From Thiorhodococcus sp. (lineage in GTDB: Bacteria; Pseudomonadota; Gammaproteobacteria; Chromatiales; Chromatiaceae), in assembly GCA_029257385.1 (NCBI GenBank), contig JARIBS010000024.1, forward strand, positions 62,001-126,000: a stretch of 64,000 nt of DNA, written 5' to 3'. The translations under genes were made by a program, and so were the position numbers. The notes under the pieces were generated by a model. That model was not told the DNA's origin and ran no database searches. It saw only the letters and a program-made list of their open reading frames with translations. Below, piece after piece: positions 8,623-17,965 of this stretch (its first letter is position 1; the number at the start of each line of letters is the position of its first letter).

Positions 8623-9606
8623 TCAAGAAACATCACCCGGCTCGCGCGGCTTGATGAAACGCAGACTCATCATCAAGAGCGCATGGGGAAAGGTCAGCGC
8701 GGCCAGTCCGATGAAAACGACTTGAAGGGACAACTGGGCGCTGGTGCGCTCCGGCCACAAGAGCATGACGGCGCCGATCGCGAGCACCCAGGTCAGGAGC
8801 GTCATGGGTAGGGCGTCCTTGACCTCCATCCTCGACGTCGCGCGCCGCTGGCCCGAATGCCCGTCGCGTGCGTAGCGCGCGAGGAAGCGGGCCGAATGCA
8901 GGAACCCAAAGTACACGGCGAACGCGATAAGCGGCGGCGTCAGCGCAAACAGCGCGGCGACGGTTGCAAGTTCGAGCAGGGTCGAGAAATGCTCGCGCAC
9001 AGCGGATGCGCCGTGCGCCGCGAGACTGCCCAGCAACAGGATTGCGAGCGCAATCAGCAGCGGCCAAGCGCTCGCGATCAACTGCGTCAACAAGCTTGCA
9101 GCATCCGACGGAATCAGTTGAGAAAACAGCCAGGTCGTCTCGGCAGTATGGAACAGACTCGGTAGCAGGATCGGCATGGTCCCGCGCAAAAGCACCTCGC
9201 AGACGTAGCCCAGACCCCATGCCTGAGGCACCCGAGCGTCCTCGCTGCCCCAGTGCAGCACGGTCGCGATGAGAAAAACAGTGAGCATTGTCGCGGGAAA
9301 GGCGACCCAGGCGGCGATGACCGCAAGGGCCAGCAACACATAGACCGCAAGCCCGACCCACAGGACCGAGGCGCGCTGGAGCCGCCATGCCAGGGTTTTC
9401 AGGTGCATGAGATCGAGCGCGCCGTGCGGGATTCCGAGCAGTGCGACCGAGACGGCTGCAAGCGCCATCCCGGCGGCGAACGGAATCGGGGCGTCACGCA
9501 ACACACAAAACAGAATGACGATCGCGGACATGCCCAGAAAGCTCACGACTTGGAGGCTATCCGCACGGCTGCGGGGGGCGGTGTCGACCATCGGTGTTGC
9601 GCTCAT
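8623..9606 (-). CDS. blh: Brp/Blh-family beta-carotene 15,15'-dioxygenase
   Basis: This 327-residue multi-spanning membrane protein would cleave beta-carotene to two retinal molecules. The family histidine motifs are visible: GIPHGALDLMH (His61, Asp65, His68), TVLHWGSED (His118), FGFLHSARF, and TFPHALLM near the C terminus. These are the expected iron ligands and helix signatures. It starts 4 bp after the crtY stop, so the two are almost certainly co-transcribed, and it precedes the rhodopsin gene. Together the three genes turn lycopene into holo-rhodopsin chromophore. Length is normal for the family. Confidence 0.94.
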   Translation of the reverse strand: MSATPMVDTAPRSRADSLQVVSFLGMSAIVILFCVLRDAPIPFAAGMALAAVSVALLGIPHGALDLMHLKTLAWRLQRASVLWVGLAVYVLLALAVIAAWVAFPATMLTVFLIATVLHWGSEDARVPQAWGLGYVCEVLLRGTMPILLPSLFHTAETTWLFSQLIPSDAASLLTQLIASAWPLLIALAILLLGSLAAHGASAVREHFSTLLELATVAALFALTPPLIAFAVYFGFLHSARFLARYARDGHSGQRRATSRMEVKDALPMTLLTWVLAIGAVMLLWPERTSAQLSLQVVFIGLAALTFPHALLMMSLRFIKPREPGDVS

Positions 9607-9610
9607 CAGG

Positions 9611-10855
9611 TTAGGTGTCTCGGGTGACAGATGCAGGAGGCTCGTTTAGAACTTCACAATCATAAGAGGTCGCGCCGCGCGTAAACGTGCGCTTCATCGC
9701 GGTTTTTAGAAAAGGCCAGGTCGGCAGGGACGAGATGACATCCAAGTAGTCGCTAAGCCCCGCCCGATCCGAGAGAAAACGCACCGTGGCGTCGGCCCCG
9801 GAATGCTCGAACAGCCTGCGAAAGGTCTCAGTGGTCGCGCCAGGGTCATCGACCAGGCGCTGGAGAAAGATTCCATCGAGCCAGCCGGACACGGCTGAAT
9901 AGGGCCGCGCGGGGATGGACTCTGGCCGACCGGCGACGATTGCCTCGGCGGCCGTCTGCGACCATCGCTGGATGGCCAGGAAGGCGTACCCAGTGCTCGG
10001 GCGAACCAGCCCGCCGCGAGTGCCGATCGGATGATAACCGGTCGGGAGCTTGGAGCGAGGTGTCAGCGGCAGGCCCATCGGGATCGCGCCCTGCTCACGG
10101 TAGCGGATCTCGTAGCGATCGATACCCAGCCGACGCTCAAGGTAGTCGCGAAGCGAGGATTCGCGACGTTTGGCGTCGAGAACGCAATCAGGGGTCAGAA
10201 ACGTCGCCTCCACGAGCGCTTCGTGCTCCGAATAGGGAAGGACATAGCAGAATGCGATATCGGGCCCCTGAGGTGTCCAGAAATCCATCAGCGTGACGCA
10301 GGACGGGTCGAAGGTGCGGTCATGGGTTCGAACGTGCCAACCGAGAAAGTGCTGGGTCAACATCGGGGGGCGGTCCGGGCGTATCGGCGGGCGCGCGTCA
10401 AAGAGCATGGGTCCACGCACCAGTCCCCGCGTGGTCTCCACCTCGAAGCCGTCTGGCGTAGAGCGCACGGCATCGGCCCGGGTCGCGTGCCAGAGGCTGA
10501 CGTGCGGGGCTGTGGCGAGAGTCCGCAAGGCCGATGCATAAAAACACTCGGAGGAAATCTGCTCGTAGGCATAGAGTTCCGAGGTCTGCCGAACCGCCTG
10601 TCTTTGCGTACCGACCGACCAGGCATTCCAACGGTGGGTGACGCACTCCTGGAAGCTGTGCGGCGCGACGCCCCAATAGCACCAGGTGCGATCTCGCACA
10701 TAATTCTGGCGCGGTTCGACGATCAGGATACGGCCTGCGTAACGCCGCTGGATCAGCTCCACGGCCAGCGTAAGACCAGCGCAGCCGCCGCCGAGGATAA
10801 GCAGGTCGAAGTCTGACCTAATCGAAGGATCTGAATCGGATGTCTTGTGGGCCAT
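9611..10855 (-). CDS. crtY: Lycopene beta-cyclase
   Basis: This 414-residue flavoprotein has the N-terminal dinucleotide fold DFDLLILGGGCAGLTLA (glycine box 22-27), then IVEPRQNYVRDRTWCYWG, which is characteristic of CrtY-type cyclases. Further on are CYVLPYSEHEALVEATF and PTGYHPIGTRGGLVRPSTGYAF, both typical of the family. It would close both ends of lycopene to give beta-carotene, the substrate of Blh encoded 4 bp downstream. The other carotenoid genes (crtE, crtB, crtI) are not in the window, so lycopene must come from elsewhere in the genome. It is the first gene of the apparent retinal-rhodopsin operon. Confidence 0.93.
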   Translation of the reverse strand: MAHKTSDSDPSIRSDFDLLILGGGCAGLTLAVELIQRRYAGRILIVEPRQNYVRDRTWCYWGVAPHSFQECVTHRWNAWSVGTQRQAVRQTSELYAYEQISSECFYASALRTLATAPHVSLWHATRADAVRSTPDGFEVETTRGLVRGPMLFDARPPIRPDRPPMLTQHFLGWHVRTHDRTFDPSCVTLMDFWTPQGPDIAFCYVLPYSEHEALVEATFLTPDCVLDAKRRESSLRDYLERRLGIDRYEIRYREQGAIPMGLPLTPRSKLPTGYHPIGTRGGLVRPSTGYAFLAIQRWSQTAAEAIVAGRPESIPARPYSAVSGWLDGIFLQRLVDDPGATTETFRRLFEHSGADATVRFLSDRAGLSDYLDVISSLPTWPFLKTAMKRTFTRGATSYDCEVLNEPPASVTRDT

Positions 10856-11005
10856 TGTCGAAAACCTAGCTCGGCGCGTCCGTGGCGAAGGGGTGCACGA
10901 TACCCGCGGATCAGTGGCTGGTGAAGATACCAGCCGGACAGGGCTTCCGCCCCGTCCGAAACGACTCGAACGCCGCCGGGAACATGCGCGACGCGGTGAG
11001 TAAAA

Positions 11006-12112
11006 TCAATCCGCTCCGGCGAGGAAGGGATAGTTGGTATAGCCCTGCGCATCGCCGCCATAGAAGGTCGACTCGTCGGGCGAGTTGAGCGGGGCGTCGC
11101 GGCGCAGACGCTCGACCAGGTCCGGATTGGCGATGAAGAGCTTGCCGAAGGCGATGAGGTCGGCGGCGTTGGCCTTGCGGGTCGCTAGGGCGAGGTCGCG
11201 GTCGTAGCCGTTGTTGCCGATATAGGTGCCGTCGAACAGATCGCGCAGCGTCTGGAGCTTGAACGGATGGCCGGTTTCGCGCGGTCCGCCGGTGACGCCC
11301 TCCACCACATGGAGAAAGCCCAGCCGACGCGCCGAGAGCGCCGTGACGACATGGCTGAAAAGCATCTCTGGATCGCTGTCTTCGATGTCGTGCACCGGCG
11401 AGAGTGGCGAGAGACGTACACCGACCCGATCCGGCTCCCAGATATCGAGCACTGCGTCCGTGACCTCGAGCAGCAGACGGGCGCGGTTCTCGACGCTGCC
11501 GCCGTAGGCGTCGGTACGCCGGTTAGTTTTGTCGCGCAGGAACTGATCGAGCAGATAGCCGTTGGCCGAATGGAGCTCGACGCCGTCGAAGCCCGCCTCG
11601 CGTGCGTTCTCCGCTGCACGCCGATAGTCGGCGACGATCCCTGGGATCTCATCGAGCGTCAGCGCGCGCGGCGTGACCATGTCGACCATGCCTTGCCCGG
11701 TGAACACCTGTCCGTGCGCCCGAACCGCCGAGGCTGCCACTGGCAGTGCACCGCCCGCTTGCAGCTCGGGATGGGAAATGCGCCCGACATGCCAGAGCTG
11801 CATAAAGATCTTGCCGCCATGACCATGCACGGCCTCGGTCACTTGCTCCCAGCCGCCGATCTGTTCCGTGCTGTGGATTCCGGGGGTCTGAATATACCCC
11901 TTGCCCTGGGGCGAGATCTGTGTGGCCTCGCTGATAATCAGCCCAGCGCTCGCGCGCTGGGCGTAGTAGGTCGCCATCAACGGGGTCGGCACATCGCCAG
12001 CGCCTGCCCGGCTGCGTGTCAGCGGAGCCATCACGATGCGGTTGGCAAGCGTCAGGCTGCCAAGCCGGTAAGGTAGGAAGAGATCAATGGGGTGGGAACA
12101 GTCAGTCTGCAT
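11006..12112 (-). CDS. nemA: Old yellow enzyme family NADH:flavin oxidoreductase
   Basis: From the ATG at 12112 the protein has 368 residues and begins MQTDCSHPIDLFLPYRLG. An in-frame upstream start at 12181 exists but would add an atypical extension. OYE signatures are clear: NRIVMAPLTRSRA, YYAQRASAGLIISEATQISPQGKGY, QLWHVGRISHP, DGVELHSANGYLLDQFL, and the FMN-binding C-terminal part ending FGKLFIANPDLVERL. This is the N-ethylmaleimide reductase/xenobiotic reductase subgroup, reducing activated C=C or nitro groups with NAD(P)H. It is 150 bp upstream of crtY on the same strand; a functional link is not evident. Confidence 0.9.
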   Translation of the reverse strand: MQTDCSHPIDLFLPYRLGSLTLANRIVMAPLTRSRAGAGDVPTPLMATYYAQRASAGLIISEATQISPQGKGYIQTPGIHSTEQIGGWEQVTEAVHGHGGKIFMQLWHVGRISHPELQAGGALPVAASAVRAHGQVFTGQGMVDMVTPRALTLDEIPGIVADYRRAAENAREAGFDGVELHSANGYLLDQFLRDKTNRRTDAYGGSVENRARLLLEVTDAVLDIWEPDRVGVRLSPLSPVHDIEDSDPEMLFSHVVTALSARRLGFLHVVEGVTGGPRETGHPFKLQTLRDLFDGTYIGNNGYDRDLALATRKANAADLIAFGKLFIANPDLVERLRRDAPLNSPDESTFYGGDAQGYTNYPFLAGAD

Positions 12113-12200
12113 TGGGCTAATAATTCTCGATTGAAACTGTGATGCGGTTGATGCTGGCGGGACGGACGGAGCGCGCACCATGCCGATCGGCGCTTAATTT

Positions 12201-13430
12201 TCACGCACTGTCCGACTTGAAGCGCTCGCGCATGATGTCGGAGCCGCGCATCAGTTGTTCGGCAAACACTTGACGCAGGATCCGCTCATCCACGTCCAGG
12301 CCACGCGCGCGCTGATGAAAGTAATAGCTGGCGGCCTTGCCCAGGGCATAGGTCGTGGCACCGCTGGTGGTCGCGCCCCAGAGCGCCCCGACGCTCTGTC
12401 CGAGCACCGGCACCAGCTTGATGAGCGTCTGCCCAAGGTAGCGCAAGGCGTAGTTGATGCCCGCGCCAGCCCCCAGTAGTGCCAGCAGCTCAAGGATGGA
12501 CTGACGATCCCAGGTCTGTCCATAGATCTTGGCCAGGCTCTGGAGCAGCTTGGCCTGAATCGCCGGCACACCGGCCAGATCCACCAAGGGCACGGCGCCC
12601 ACTCCGGCTGCGGCCATCGCATAGCCGAGGATGTGCGGATGGGCGGTCCGGGCGAAAACGTCGCGCACGTGCGCATCCTGTCCGAGCAGCCACTGCAAAC
12701 GCACTACCGAGACTTCTTCGATTGCGCCCCACAAGGCATCCAGACCATAGTTCGGAGGCGTGAAACCATCCTCCGGCTGGGTCAGATCGATCGGCACCCA
12801 GCGCACTGCGGCTTTGCCCGGCAGCTTGCCCGCGCGCTCGCGCTGGTAGTGGAGCGAGCGCGATAGATCCTGTGGGATCGACGCTGGCCAAGGCGTCTGA
12901 TCGAAGGGGTATGGCAGTCGATGCTCGCCATCGGCAGGGTAGCGTTCGTGCAGTGCGGTCTGAGCGATGATCAGCGGCCACTCTGGATGGCGCCGGCGCA
13001 CAGCGCGCAAGACCTCGAGCACGGCGTCCTGATCCTGATCGCCCGCCTTCATCACCGCCAGCAGCAGATGCGCCTGGGATTCACAGAATTCGATATCTGC
13101 GCCCGGATCATAAGCCACCTCCCCGAGACCACGGGTGTCGAGAAAACGCACCACCGGGGCCTTGCTCGGGTAGTCATAGAGTTGCGCGGTCGGGGTGCAG
13201 GGCTGAAAGCCATTGCCGATCTCGGCCCGCTCGCTGCCGGTGAGCGCGCGAATGATGGAGGTCTTGCCAGATTGGGTTTTGCCGATCAGCCAGATGACGG
13301 GCAAAGGCGCGCGCGCGCGCGCTGCGGCAAGCACGGCATCGAGTTCCTGGTCATCGACATGCGGGCTCAAGAGCGCATCGCGCAGCCTGCGCCAGCGCCC
13401 GGATATAGGGTTCCAGCGAGAATTGATCAT
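12201..13430 (-). CDS. Membrane-associated GTPase with DUF697-like domain
   Basis: From the ATG at 13430, which has GGAAGT about 8 bp upstream, the protein has 409 residues. The G1 P-loop IGKTQSGKTS (about 49-58) and G3 DTRGLG (about 98) mark a TRAFAC-type GTPase. IIAQTALHERYP occupies the region where NKxD is expected, so that motif is altered. The C-terminal half is hydrophobic and alanine/glycine rich (GYAMAAAGVGAVPLVDL, then ILELLALLGAGAGINYALRYLG), resembling the DUF697 domain of YcjF/HydF-like proteins. Its cellular role is unknown. It stands alone, divergent from the peptidase gene on the other strand. Confidence 0.78.
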   Translation of the reverse strand: MINSRWNPISGRWRRLRDALLSPHVDDQELDAVLAAARARAPLPVIWLIGKTQSGKTSIIRALTGSERAEIGNGFQPCTPTAQLYDYPSKAPVVRFLDTRGLGEVAYDPGADIEFCESQAHLLLAVMKAGDQDQDAVLEVLRAVRRRHPEWPLIIAQTALHERYPADGEHRLPYPFDQTPWPASIPQDLSRSLHYQRERAGKLPGKAAVRWVPIDLTQPEDGFTPPNYGLDALWGAIEEVSVVRLQWLLGQDAHVRDVFARTAHPHILGYAMAAAGVGAVPLVDLAGVPAIQAKLLQSLAKIYGQTWDRQSILELLALLGAGAGINYALRYLGQTLIKLVPVLGQSVGALWGATTSGATTYALGKAASYYFHQRARGLDVDERILRQVFAEQLMRGSDIMRERFKSDSA

Positions 13431-13632
13431 CAGTCGGACTTCCCAAAGACGCGGTTTCAATGTTAAACATTCCGCCCATTCTCCCCCGGCGATGCAACCA
13501 TCGGAACAGAGATTCATCATGGCGAAATTGGTGATTGCGGCCATCAATGCCGACTTTTGCCCGGCGCATTGCAAAATCCGTATGCGATACTTTGGTTATT
13601 CGCTCAATTTAATCCGTTAGGACTCAACGATC

Positions 13633-14691
13633 ATGTCAAGATCAATCATGACCAGTTTACAGGCGCGTTTGTGTCTGCCGGCAATCAATCGTGGCGCGCG
13701 CGTTGGACTGATCCTGTTGGCTGCCGGACCGCTTGTGCTGAGCGTCGGCGCCTGTGCCAGCGACCCGGACGGCAAGGCTCCCGATCGTGGCGCTCGCGTA
13801 ACGAGCGCCTCCAAACCCTATATCCACACCTACCGCGGCGTAGACCGTCCGATGGACAGCTGGGCAAACCTCGACAGCTCCAGCACCGATATCAGCTCAA
13901 TCGGCACATGGCGGCAGCTCGACAGCTCCGCGCTGCGTCTGCGCGCGGCAAGCGCCCTGATCGTCGACGATCAGGGCCGCCAGCTCTACGCCAAGAACGC
14001 GCGACAGGTCAAATCGATCGCTTCCATCACCAAATTGATGACGGCGATGGTGGTGCTGGATACGGGCGTCTCTCTGAACAGGCCCATCCTCATCACTGAG
14101 GCCGATCGCGACCGCCTGAAAAACAGCAGCTCGCGTCTGCGCATCGGCGAGGCCAAGCTCTCGCGCAAGGAGATGATCATGGTCTCCATCATGTCCTCGG
14201 ACAACCGCGCGGCCCATGCGCTCGGGCGCACGACCTACCGTGGTGGCAAGCCGGCCTTCATTCAGGCCATGAACCGCAAAGCCAAAGCCCTCGGAATGCA
14301 CAACACTCGTTTCGTCGACTCATCCGGACTGGATCCACGCAACCGATCCACCGCCGAAGATCTGATCAAAATGATTCGGGCCGCGTCCAACTATCCGCTG
14401 ATCCGCGCCACGACCTCGCGCAGTGAGATGATGCTGCGTCCCGTTGCCAACCGCCCGCTGCTGCGCTATCGCAACACCAATCCACTGGTGCGCAGCCCTG
14501 AATGGGCCGTCGAAGTCAGCAAGACCGGATTCATCAACGAGGCCGGACGCTGCCTGGTCATGGGTACACGCATCAACAACCAGCGCCTCTACATGGTCTT
14601 CCTCGGCGGCAATGGCCGGGCGAGCACCGTGAACGACTCCAAGCAGGTCCGCGACTGGGTCACGGCAGTCACACATACCGCATCGAGATAG
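13633..14691 (+). CDS. pbpG: D-alanyl-D-alanine endopeptidase (PBP7-like)
   Basis: This 352-residue serine peptidase of the S11 family trims peptidoglycan cross-links. All three active-site motifs are present: SITK (Ser131, Lys134), SDN (189-191) and KTG (297-299). The N terminus is a hydrophobic export signal ending LSVGAC; Cys41 could be a lipidation site, so it may be an outer-membrane lipoprotein. About 55 residues of low-conservation linker precede the catalytic domain. Length and motifs fit PbpG/DacA-type enzymes, with the endopeptidase form preferred because no C-terminal amphipathic anchor is seen. The hemolysin III gene follows after 7 bp on the same strand. Confidence 0.88.
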   Translation: MSRSIMTSLQARLCLPAINRGARVGLILLAAGPLVLSVGACASDPDGKAPDRGARVTSASKPYIHTYRGVDRPMDSWANLDSSSTDISSIGTWRQLDSSALRLRAASALIVDDQGRQLYAKNARQVKSIASITKLMTAMVVLDTGVSLNRPILITEADRDRLKNSSSRLRIGEAKLSRKEMIMVSIMSSDNRAAHALGRTTYRGGKPAFIQAMNRKAKALGMHNTRFVDSSGLDPRNRSTAEDLIKMIRAASNYPLIRATTSRSEMMLRPVANRPLLRYRNTNPLVRSPEWAVEVSKTGFINEAGRCLVMGTRINNQRLYMVFLGGNGRASTVNDSKQVRDWVTAVTHTASR

Positions 14692-14698
14692 ATAGACG

Positions 14699-15313
14699 AT
14701 GTACGCTGGCGAATTCTTCAACAGCATTTCCCATCTGGTCGGCGCTGTTTTGGCACTGATCGGCGTCACCGTGATGGTCACGCTCGCCAGTATTGAGGGG
14801 GGGGCGCTGCGCATTGCCAGCCTGTGCGTCTATGGCGTCACTCTGTTTCTGCTGTATCTGTTTTCAACGCTCTATCACAGCTTCAAGGGTCGGGCGAAAC
14901 GCATTTTTCAGAAGCTCGACCATGCCGCCATCTATCTGCTGATCGCCGGCACCTACACACCCTTCACGCTGCTGGTGCTCAAAGGCGCCACCGGCTGGTG
15001 GATGTTCGCCACGGTCTGGGGGCTGGCCTTGATCGGAATTGTGCTCGACTTGTTGCCGCGCAGGGGACCGCGCATCCTTTCAATGCTGATCTATCTCGGT
15101 ATGGGCTGGCTGGTGCTCTTCGCGCTCACTCCGCTCATCGCCGCGCTTCCTCCGGCGGGTTTCCGGGCGCTGCTGGCGGGCGGGATCTTCTACACCGTCG
15201 GTATCATTTTCTACATCCTTGATGACCGTTATCCCTGGTGCCACGGCATCTGGCATCTTTTTGTCCTCATCGGAAGCGCCAGTCACTATTTCACGATTGT
15301 GCTGTTTCTGTGA
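14699..15313 (+). CDS. Hemolysin III / PAQR family membrane protein
   Basis: This 204-residue protein has seven predicted membrane segments and begins YAGEFFNSISHLVGA. Family histidines appear in STLYHS, KLDHAAIYLLIAGTYTPF and the C-terminal CHGIWHLFVLIGSASHYF, a metal-binding pattern shared with the CREST/PAQR superfamily. It is called hemolysin III or TrhA by homology; the E. coli member regulates membrane energetics. It starts 7 bp after the PBP7-like gene and converges with alr, whose stop is 10 bp away. Confidence 0.88.
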   Translation: MYAGEFFNSISHLVGAVLALIGVTVMVTLASIEGGALRIASLCVYGVTLFLLYLFSTLYHSFKGRAKRIFQKLDHAAIYLLIAGTYTPFTLLVLKGATGWWMFATVWGLALIGIVLDLLPRRGPRILSMLIYLGMGWLVLFALTPLIAALPPAGFRALLAGGIFYTVGIIFYILDDRYPWCHGIWHLFVLIGSASHYFTIVLFL

Positions 15314-15323
15314 GCAGTGATCG

Positions 15324-16427
15324 TCACGATCCGATTCTTGCTGAGTCGGCGATAAGCGGGACGCGCCGACTCACCCCGGTGAAGAGCTGATAGGCGATGG
15401 TGTCGCTCGCCTGGGCGACATCGTTGGCAGAGACGGTTTTGCCCCACAGCTCGACCCTGTCGCCGATGCGCGCGTCGTCCATCCCGGTCAGATCCAGCGT
15501 GAGCATGTCCATAGAGACCCGCCCGATGATCCGGGTGATGCGTCCCTTGACCGCGACCGGGGTGCCGTCGGGCGCGTGGCGCGGATAGCCATCGGCGTAG
15601 CCCACGGCGGCCACGCCAACCCGTGTCGGTCGATCGCAGACGAAACGCCCGCCATAGCCAACCGCTTCGCCAGGTGCTAAATCGCGCACCGATATCAGCG
15701 CTGATTCGAGCGTCATGGCCGGGCGCAAGTCCGTAGCCGCTGGCACATCGTCAACGAATGGCGAGGCCCCGTAGAGCATGATGCCGGGCCGCGTCCAGTC
15801 GCGATGTGCGTCTGGCCAGGCGAGGATGGCGGCTGAATTGGCGAGACTGGCGTCAATCGACACACCGTCCAGCGCACGCTCGAAGACCGCCAACTGCATC
15901 CGCGTGTAGGGATGCCCAGGCTCGTCGGCCCGGGCGAAATGGCTCATGGCGACCAGCCGGGCGACGTGAGGACAAGCCGCCAGCCGCGCATGGCTCGCGC
16001 CGAAAGCCTCCGGCGCGAGTCCGACGCGATGCATGCCCGAGTCGATCTTGATCCAGCAATCCAGAAGGCGCGACGGACGTGCGGACAACACCCAGTCGAG
16101 CTGCTCGTGACAGTGGACGACCATCGTCAGAGCGGCCCGGTCCACCACGGCGATTTCCTTGGGCGCGAAGACGCCTTCGAGCAGCAGGATCGGATTGGCG
16201 ATTCCAGATTCGCGCAGCTCGAGCGCCTCGCCGACGCTTGCCACCGCGAACCCATCGGCTTCGGACGCCAGCGCCCGAGCGACCTCAACCGCGCCATGGC
16301 CATAGGCATTGGCCTTGACGACCGCCAGTGCGCGGGCCGATGGCGCGAGTCGCTTGGCCAGACGATAATTGTGGAGGATCGCATCGAGATGAATGCGCGC
16401 GCGTAGTGGACGGGCTGAATTGATCAT
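15324..16427 (-). CDS. alr: Alanine racemase
   Basis: This 367-residue PLP-dependent enzyme makes D-alanine for peptidoglycan. The cofactor lysine is Lys38 in AVVKANAYGHG. IKIDSGMHRVGL, RPGIMLYGASPF, GEAVGYGGRF, VAAVGYADGYPR and IGRVSMDMLTLDL are all standard Alr motifs, and the length is normal. The gene converges with hemolysin III. The 287 bp upstream of its start is non-coding and AT-richer around 16500-16540, where its promoter may lie. It could be the biosynthetic Alr or the catabolic DadX; the lack of a dadA neighbour favours Alr. Confidence 0.94.
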   Translation of the reverse strand: MINSARPLRARIHLDAILHNYRLAKRLAPSARALAVVKANAYGHGAVEVARALASEADGFAVASVGEALELRESGIANPILLLEGVFAPKEIAVVDRAALTMVVHCHEQLDWVLSARPSRLLDCWIKIDSGMHRVGLAPEAFGASHARLAACPHVARLVAMSHFARADEPGHPYTRMQLAVFERALDGVSIDASLANSAAILAWPDAHRDWTRPGIMLYGASPFVDDVPAATDLRPAMTLESALISVRDLAPGEAVGYGGRFVCDRPTRVGVAAVGYADGYPRHAPDGTPVAVKGRITRIIGRVSMDMLTLDLTGMDDARIGDRVELWGKTVSANDVAQASDTIAYQLFTGVSRRVPLIADSARIGS

Positions 16428-16714
16428 CGCGTCACTTTGCCATTAGGCTCAAGGTTTGTCTTGGGCGATGCATACGCGCGCGCGGCTGAACCGATGTCTA
16501 CTTTAGAATCTACCGCGATGATTATATTGAATTTTATGTCTGCGCCCTGCCCTTTCTAAGCATTTCCGGGTTATATTGCAGCGCAACACCGCACCGAAAC
16601 CGAATGCCTCCCGGCGCCCGCGAGACGCCCTGAGACAGCATCATCCACGCTTGATTCCCGGCGCGGCAAGCGCAATCAGGCGACCAATGTATCACCCCAC
16701 TGGATCGATTTGGC

Positions 16715-17965
16715 ATGGCACGCATCAAGCTCGAATTCCCCAACGCCGATGGTCACACCCTGGCGGGTCTGCTGGAGACTCCGCCGGATCGCATACCCAC
16801 TGCCCGCTACGCGCTCTTTGCACACTGCTTTACCTGTAGCAAGGACGTTGCCGCAGCCAGCCGCATCAGTCGCGCGCTGGCCGCGCGCGGGATCGCCTCG
16901 CTGCGGTTTGACTTTACCGGACTTGGCAACAGCGACGGCGACTTCGCAAATACCAACTTCTCCTCCAATGTCCAGGATCTGCTCGCTGCAGCGCGCAAGC
17001 TCGAACAGGACTTCGAAGCGCCAGCACTGCTGATCGGCCATAGCCTGGGTGGGGCCGCCGTCTTGGCCGCGGCGCCTCAGCTGCCCTCGGTCGAGGCCGT
17101 AGTGACCATTGCCGCACCGGCGACCGCCTCGCATGTGCAGCACTTATTGAGCGGGGCGCGCGGGCAACTGGAAGCCGAGGGCGAGGCCGAGGTCAAAATC
17201 GGTCTGCGTCGCTTCCGCATCAAGCAGCAGTTGCTCGATGACCTAGAGCAGTATGGCAACGCCGACCACATCCGCCATCTCAATCGCGCCCTGCTAGTCT
17301 TTCATTCGCCGCTCGACACCATCGTCGACATCACCGAGGCGGCAAAGATCTATCAAGCCGCGCTGCATCCCAAGAGCTTTATCTCGCTCGACAAGGCCGA
17401 CCACATGCTCAGCAACCGCGAGGACGCCGAGTATGTCGCCGAGACGCTGGTCGCCTGGGCGAGCCGCTATCTGGGGATCGGCCGCCATGCCTTCGAGCCG
17501 AGCACCGGCACCGCCCCCAAGGTCAAGTCCGGTGACGTCCTGGTCACCGAGATCGACACCAAGTTTCTGCGTGGTCTCTACAGCGAGCACCACCAATGGC
17601 TGGCCGATGAGCCTAAATCCGTCGGCGGCTCGAATCTCGGACCCTCTCCGTACGATCTGCTGCTCATGGCGCTGGGGGCCTGCACCTCCATGACGCTGCG
17701 GATGTATGCCAATCGCAAGGGACTCGACCTTGATGATGTCGAAGTGCATCTGCGCCACGAGCGCACCTATACCAATGACCGCAAGGACTGCGAACAAAAG
17801 CCCGGACGGGTCGATCGCATCGTCCAGCGGCTCAACATCCACGGCAATCTCAGTGGATCCGAGCGGGCGCGATTGCTGGAGATCGCCGAGCGCTGCCCGG
17901 TGCATCGCACGCTCGATTTTGCCCCGGTGATCGAGACCCGCTATTTGGAAGACGATCCGCTATAG
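16715..17965 (+). CDS. Bifunctional alpha/beta hydrolase-OsmC fusion protein
   Basis: This 416-residue protein has two domains. Residues about 1-255 form an alpha/beta hydrolase: HCFTCSKD near the oxyanion region, [14 protein letters not shown], nucleophile elbow GHSLGG, and a late DKADHML carrying the likely catalytic His. Residues about 275-416 form an OsmC/Ohr-like thiol peroxidase domain with [21 protein letters not shown] and a second Cys in ERCPVHRTL. The fusion is a known architecture in proteobacteria, possibly linking ester hydrolysis with peroxide detoxification; the physiological substrate is unknown. Its last 6 bp overlap the end of the convergent glycosyltransferase gene. Confidence 0.9.
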   Translation: MARIKLEFPNADGHTLAGLLETPPDRIPTARYALFAHCFTCSKDVAAASRISRALAARGIASLRFDFTGLGNSDGDFANTNFSSNVQDLLAAARKLEQDFEAPALLIGHSLGGAAVLAAAPQLPSVEAVVTIAAPATASHVQHLLSGARGQLEAEGEAEVKIGLRRFRIKQQLLDDLEQYGNADHIRHLNRALLVFHSPLDTIVDITEAAKIYQAALHPKSFISLDKADHMLSNREDAEYVAETLVAWASRYLGIGRHAFEPSTGTAPKVKSGDVLVTEIDTKFLRGLYSEHHQWLADEPKSVGGSNLGPSPYDLLLMALGACTSMTLRMYANRKGLDLDDVEVHLRHERTYTNDRKDCEQKPGRVDRIVQRLNIHGNLSGSERARLLEIAERCPVHRTLDFAPVIETRYLEDDPL

